From positions 7,518,036 to 7,582,035 of the forward strand of contig CP136069.1 in the NCBI GenBank assembly GCA_032622095.1: a stretch of DNA of 64,000 nt, read 5' to 3'. Below, piece after piece: positions 61,226-64,000 of this stretch (its first letter is position 1; each line of letters opens with the position of its first letter). The stretch comes from Siphonodentalium dalli (Eukaryota; Mollusca; Scaphopoda; Gadilida; Siphonodentaliidae). The notes beneath the pieces are model-generated. The model was not told where the DNA came from. It saw nothing but the letters and a program-made list of their open reading frames with translations, and searched no databases. The position numbers were made by a program, and so were the translations under genes.

Positions 61226-61653
61226 AATGGCCCGTGTTGAACCATTTCATTTCAATTTTGGATTTCAAATTTTCACCGTTGTTGTTAACCCTTAACATGA
61301 AAATAGGAAACTATCACATGGAAATTATTTATGTTTTAAATATTGAGTAGGAGCTAAATACAAGGGAGTATGTGTGGGTATTCAACCAAAAAACAAAAAA
61401 CCATAGACAACAATAACTATCAGCCATATTTTCACCACAAGCTTCCAAGTCTATTGTGTTAAAATATTTGGATAAAAAATCAGCAGGAAGTAGGATATTG
61501 GACCTTTGCACAGTAAGAAAGTAACCCTGCAAGATAAGAGTACTCCCCCTTTCTACACTATTGTGATAAAAGATGTGCAAACCGGAGCGCACAACATTTT
61601 GACCATTTTTATGTTGGTTATTTGAAGTTTTACTGTCTATCATCCATTGCGGT

Positions 61654-61871
61654 GCAGTAATGCTCTAATTAATCGACCTCTTAACCAAAGCAGAATTATG
61701 GGTAACTTTTCAGGATTTAGTCGGAAATATGGCTTGTTGCCATTCATCGGAAAGCTCTCGGGGAGAGCTTTCCGATGAATCTAGCAACAAGCCATATTTC
61801 CGACTAAATCCTGAAAAGTTACCCATAATTCTGCTTTGGTTAAGAGGTCGATTAATTAGAGCATTACTGTA
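61654..61871. mobile_element. Family G foldback, copy 6
   Basis: Arms of ~105 bp, centre gaaagctctcggggagagct. Ends gcagtaatgctctaattaat and gagcattactgtac. Inserted in family N copy 2. Confidence 0.9.
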
Positions 61872-62339
61872 CATATACAGTCTCTAATCAGTCCGCAGAA
61901 TAAGTGAATCGAGACTTTCTATGATAGTTTTAAAGATCACTTTATCTTTTCGTTTTGACTGTATTTACATTCCATATTTTTATATGAATCGGTATAATGT
62001 GCATGTTGTTACAAATTATTGTGCCGATAGTAAAATCATATCAATATATATATATGATTCTAGGTAATCCCTATATGATGTACGGGTAGTTCAATGTCAT
62101 AATTTGTCATTCTTTATATCAGATTAAATTAGTTTATATCCATTACAAATTTCTCCCCACATTTTCTGGACCTGGGAAGGTATAATAAATTAATAACCCA
62201 TGTTTACTATGCCAGTTTATGGGCAGAAAAAATAAAAAATTAAATTGAAACAAATTAAAAAAAATTGCCTGAGAATCATATATCTTTTTCTTTTTTGGCC
62301 TTATTAATCCTTATTTAGTTATGAAAATATGGTGCCAGA

Positions 62340-62790
62340 CATGTACTGAATGAGGTCCATTGAGGGTTAATTTAGTAACTCTACTCCCCACAATAGAATG
62401 AGGTCCCTTGAGGGTTAATTTAGTAACTCTACTCCCCACAGTGGGCTGGCATAACCAAATTCATCCTCTGAGGACCTCATTCTGCATGGCTTAATCTGCC
62501 ATGGGAGACCTAGCCATAGATTTAAGTTCCCAGATGGTGAAGATGGTGATTTGCACCCATTGGGCACCTCGATCATGCATTATGTCGTCTGCCAATTTGG
62601 GGATATAGAGAAACTAAACTTAAAGAGAAAAAGGACTTTCTAAAGAAGTTTCTAAAGAAACTAAAAAACTTGTAAAGATACTTTCCAGAGAAGAGGTCTA
62701 AGCAGAATGAGGTCCCCAGAAGGTGAATTTAGTGTTCTGCGGGGTAGCGTCACTAAATTTAACTCAGGGGACCTCATTCTGCAAATGTCT
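62340..62790. mobile_element. Family D element, diverged, with local duplication
   Basis: gaatgaggtccattgagggt at 62349 and gaatgaggtcccttgagggt at 62397 repeat a ~48-bp segment. Spacer and right module (about 62703-62782) follow. Termini are degenerate. Confidence 0.65.
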
Positions 62791-62849
62791 GGCACCATAT
62801 TATCTGGTACGATCAAGTCAACCCGATGCATTTAAAGACCCAGTATGGT

Positions 62850-63060
62850 ACTTCTGCAGCAGACGACACTCTGTTGTGTGTGCTTCCGTCTGTGTGAGGC
62901 TCCCTGTGGGTTAAACATTAAACTTTATTTATCACCTCCATTATCACTTTCATGATGGGAGCTGCGCTGGTGCAGAATTATAGATCTTGTGCCAGTGCAT
63001 CCTTTTATCTATGAGAGTCTCCCATAGGGAGCCTCTCATACATAAGAGAATGCACTGGCT
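62850..63060. mobile_element. Relic of a family A element
   Basis: gcagcagacgacactctgtt to ggctccctgtgggtta resembles the second hairpin, and 62991-63057 is a diverged A palindrome (ccagtgcatccttttatcta, ccatagggagcc core). This is the oldest-looking A copy in the window. Confidence 0.65.
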
Positions 63061-63091
63061 TACAAGGACAAGGTAAATATTGTTAAGCCAT

Positions 63092-63190
63092 TGTTAGTGT
63101 TGAAACGACTAATCGACTAGCTGTAGTCGACGCTGAAATGTCAGAACGTCGACTCTGAATTTTGCTGTCGACTAGTCGGAACATAGTGTA
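63092..63190. mobile_element. Possible hAT terminus
   Basis: tagtgttgaaacgactaatc followed by repeated gtcgact motifs resembles a hAT end with subterminal repeats. No matching right end lies inside the window. Confidence 0.35.
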
Positions 63191-63740
63191 TTAGTTAAAT
63201 GTATAACGTTTTCAAGATTGATTCTGGCATAAACGGTGTTAACTGCATGTAAGTTACGGTTAGTATAACGTTTGGTGCCACCTGGAATTGACAGTGTTAC
63301 AGTCCCCAAAGCAAGCTCTTATAAAATAGCATCGAACATGATAAGAACTGGCTATCGTATTGTACAACGTAGCCTATACTATAGGGCGTATTTAGTCGGA
63401 ACATTTTATAGTGACACAGCTCGGCACCGGTTTATTGGTGATCACGTGACTAAACGAAAACTCGAACGCTGATATTAAATTTAAAACCTGTATAAATGAT
63501 CGTGTTTCTAATCATTATCCACCACATGTCTAATTATGTAATTACATTCAGTGTGTTGGATAAATATCAAAATGTTTACTGTATTATTTCCCAAATAAAT
63601 TGGTGTCTATGCAGGGAAATGCGCTATGCAATAGACCGTCATTGCATCAGTCATCAGTGTACGCCATGTACGATGGATTTTTCACAAAATTTCAGGAAGG
63701 TCTAGCCATGGAAGGGTTAAAGACCCATTTATTAGTTTGG

Positions 63741-63845
63741 TATTGTAATGCCATAATTAATCGACTCCTTAACCACAGCAGAATTATGGGTAATTTTTCA
63801 GGATTTAGTCAGAAATATGGCTTGTTGCTATTCATCGGAAAGATC
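63741..63845. mobile_element. Family G left half
   Basis: tattgtaatgccataattaa to catcggaaagatctcggc is one arm of a family G foldback. The other arm is missing, and sequence like the reverse of a family H start (agtgtcattgacattcatt) follows. Confidence 0.75.
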
Positions 63846-64000
63846 TCGGCTAGTGTCATTGACATTCATTTTATTTAAGAATAGCCATTAAATCTTTCTA
63901 ATTTTGAATGTATTAATCAGCATTCTTTTATGTAAATATGAAATTAACTTTCCAACATCATTGAATCTCACCATGATATTCTCATCTGTTATGAAATTCA

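Larger units (their letters stand above)
61175..62302. mobile_element. Family N element, copy 2, with nested G foldback
   Basis: Left end taggccaaaaaaaggggttt then tgattctcag; right end ctgagaatcatatatctttt then ttttttggcctta. Carries a 104-codon minus-strand frame (61329-61643) without recognised motifs, and a family G foldback inside. It begins in what would be the EMC2 3' UTR. Confidence 0.75.

Noticed and set aside
1..64000. tRNA genes
   Set aside because: I looked for paired A and B box motifs with a cloverleaf and found none convincing by eye; a covariance-model scan would be decisive.

Overview
This is eukaryotic, AT-rich, intron-bearing DNA from an animal. Two protein-coding genes can be recognised. 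Most of the rest is short non-autonomous transposons, many of them palindromic and many nested inside one another. No CRISPR array, operon or bacterial gene is present. The host is probably a lophotrochozoan. A bivalve mollusc is my best guess, because three elements (6264-7991, 14010-15501, 16262-18215) have the layout of the bivalve 'pearl'/Helentron-related elements: unique ends, a core of ~163-bp tandem repeats, a CA microsatellite and a 3' hairpin. That is inference; no species marker is visible.

Gene 1 (minus strand, 8134-10530) is a 798-codon C2H2 zinc-finger protein in one coding exon. A splice acceptor lies just upstream of its ATG and a polyadenylation signal lies ~60 bp past its stop. 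Eight of its fingers form two almost identical four-finger blocks, a 525-bp tandem duplication.

Gene 2 (plus strand, 21271-61128) is EMC2, the TPR subunit of the ER membrane protein complex. I assembled it from ten exons whose splice phases all agree, giving 292 residues spread over ~40 kb. The introns hold nearly all of the repeats in the right two thirds of the window. Three exons have odd surroundings. Exon 3 has a truncated copy ~0.5 kb upstream, with its acceptor. Exon 6 is squeezed between a hAT-like MITE and a TTAA-type MITE. Exon 7 is preceded by five 95-bp tandem copies of its own acceptor plus the first ~40 exon bases.

Layout: 1-8.0 kb, no recognised gene, several MITEs and array element 1; 8.1-10.5 kb, zinc-finger gene; 10.6-21.2 kb, foldback elements, array elements 2 and 3, a broken non-LTR retrotransposon and a ~358-bp satellite; 21.3-61.1 kb, EMC2 with its transposon-filled introns; 61.2-64 kb, further MITEs.

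Recurrent repeat families, with my letters: A, ~67-bp palindrome in about 20 copies; B and C, TTAA-flanked MITEs that carry A inside; D, palindromic hAT-like MITE with 8-bp target duplications; G, ~200-bp perfect foldback; H, the tandem-array elements; J, K, L, M, N, O and S, further inverted-repeat MITEs. Four larger hAT-type elements have 8-bp target duplications, and two Tc1/mariner-like copies are flanked by TA. Several insertions can be dated relative to one another because the interrupted element resumes on the other side.
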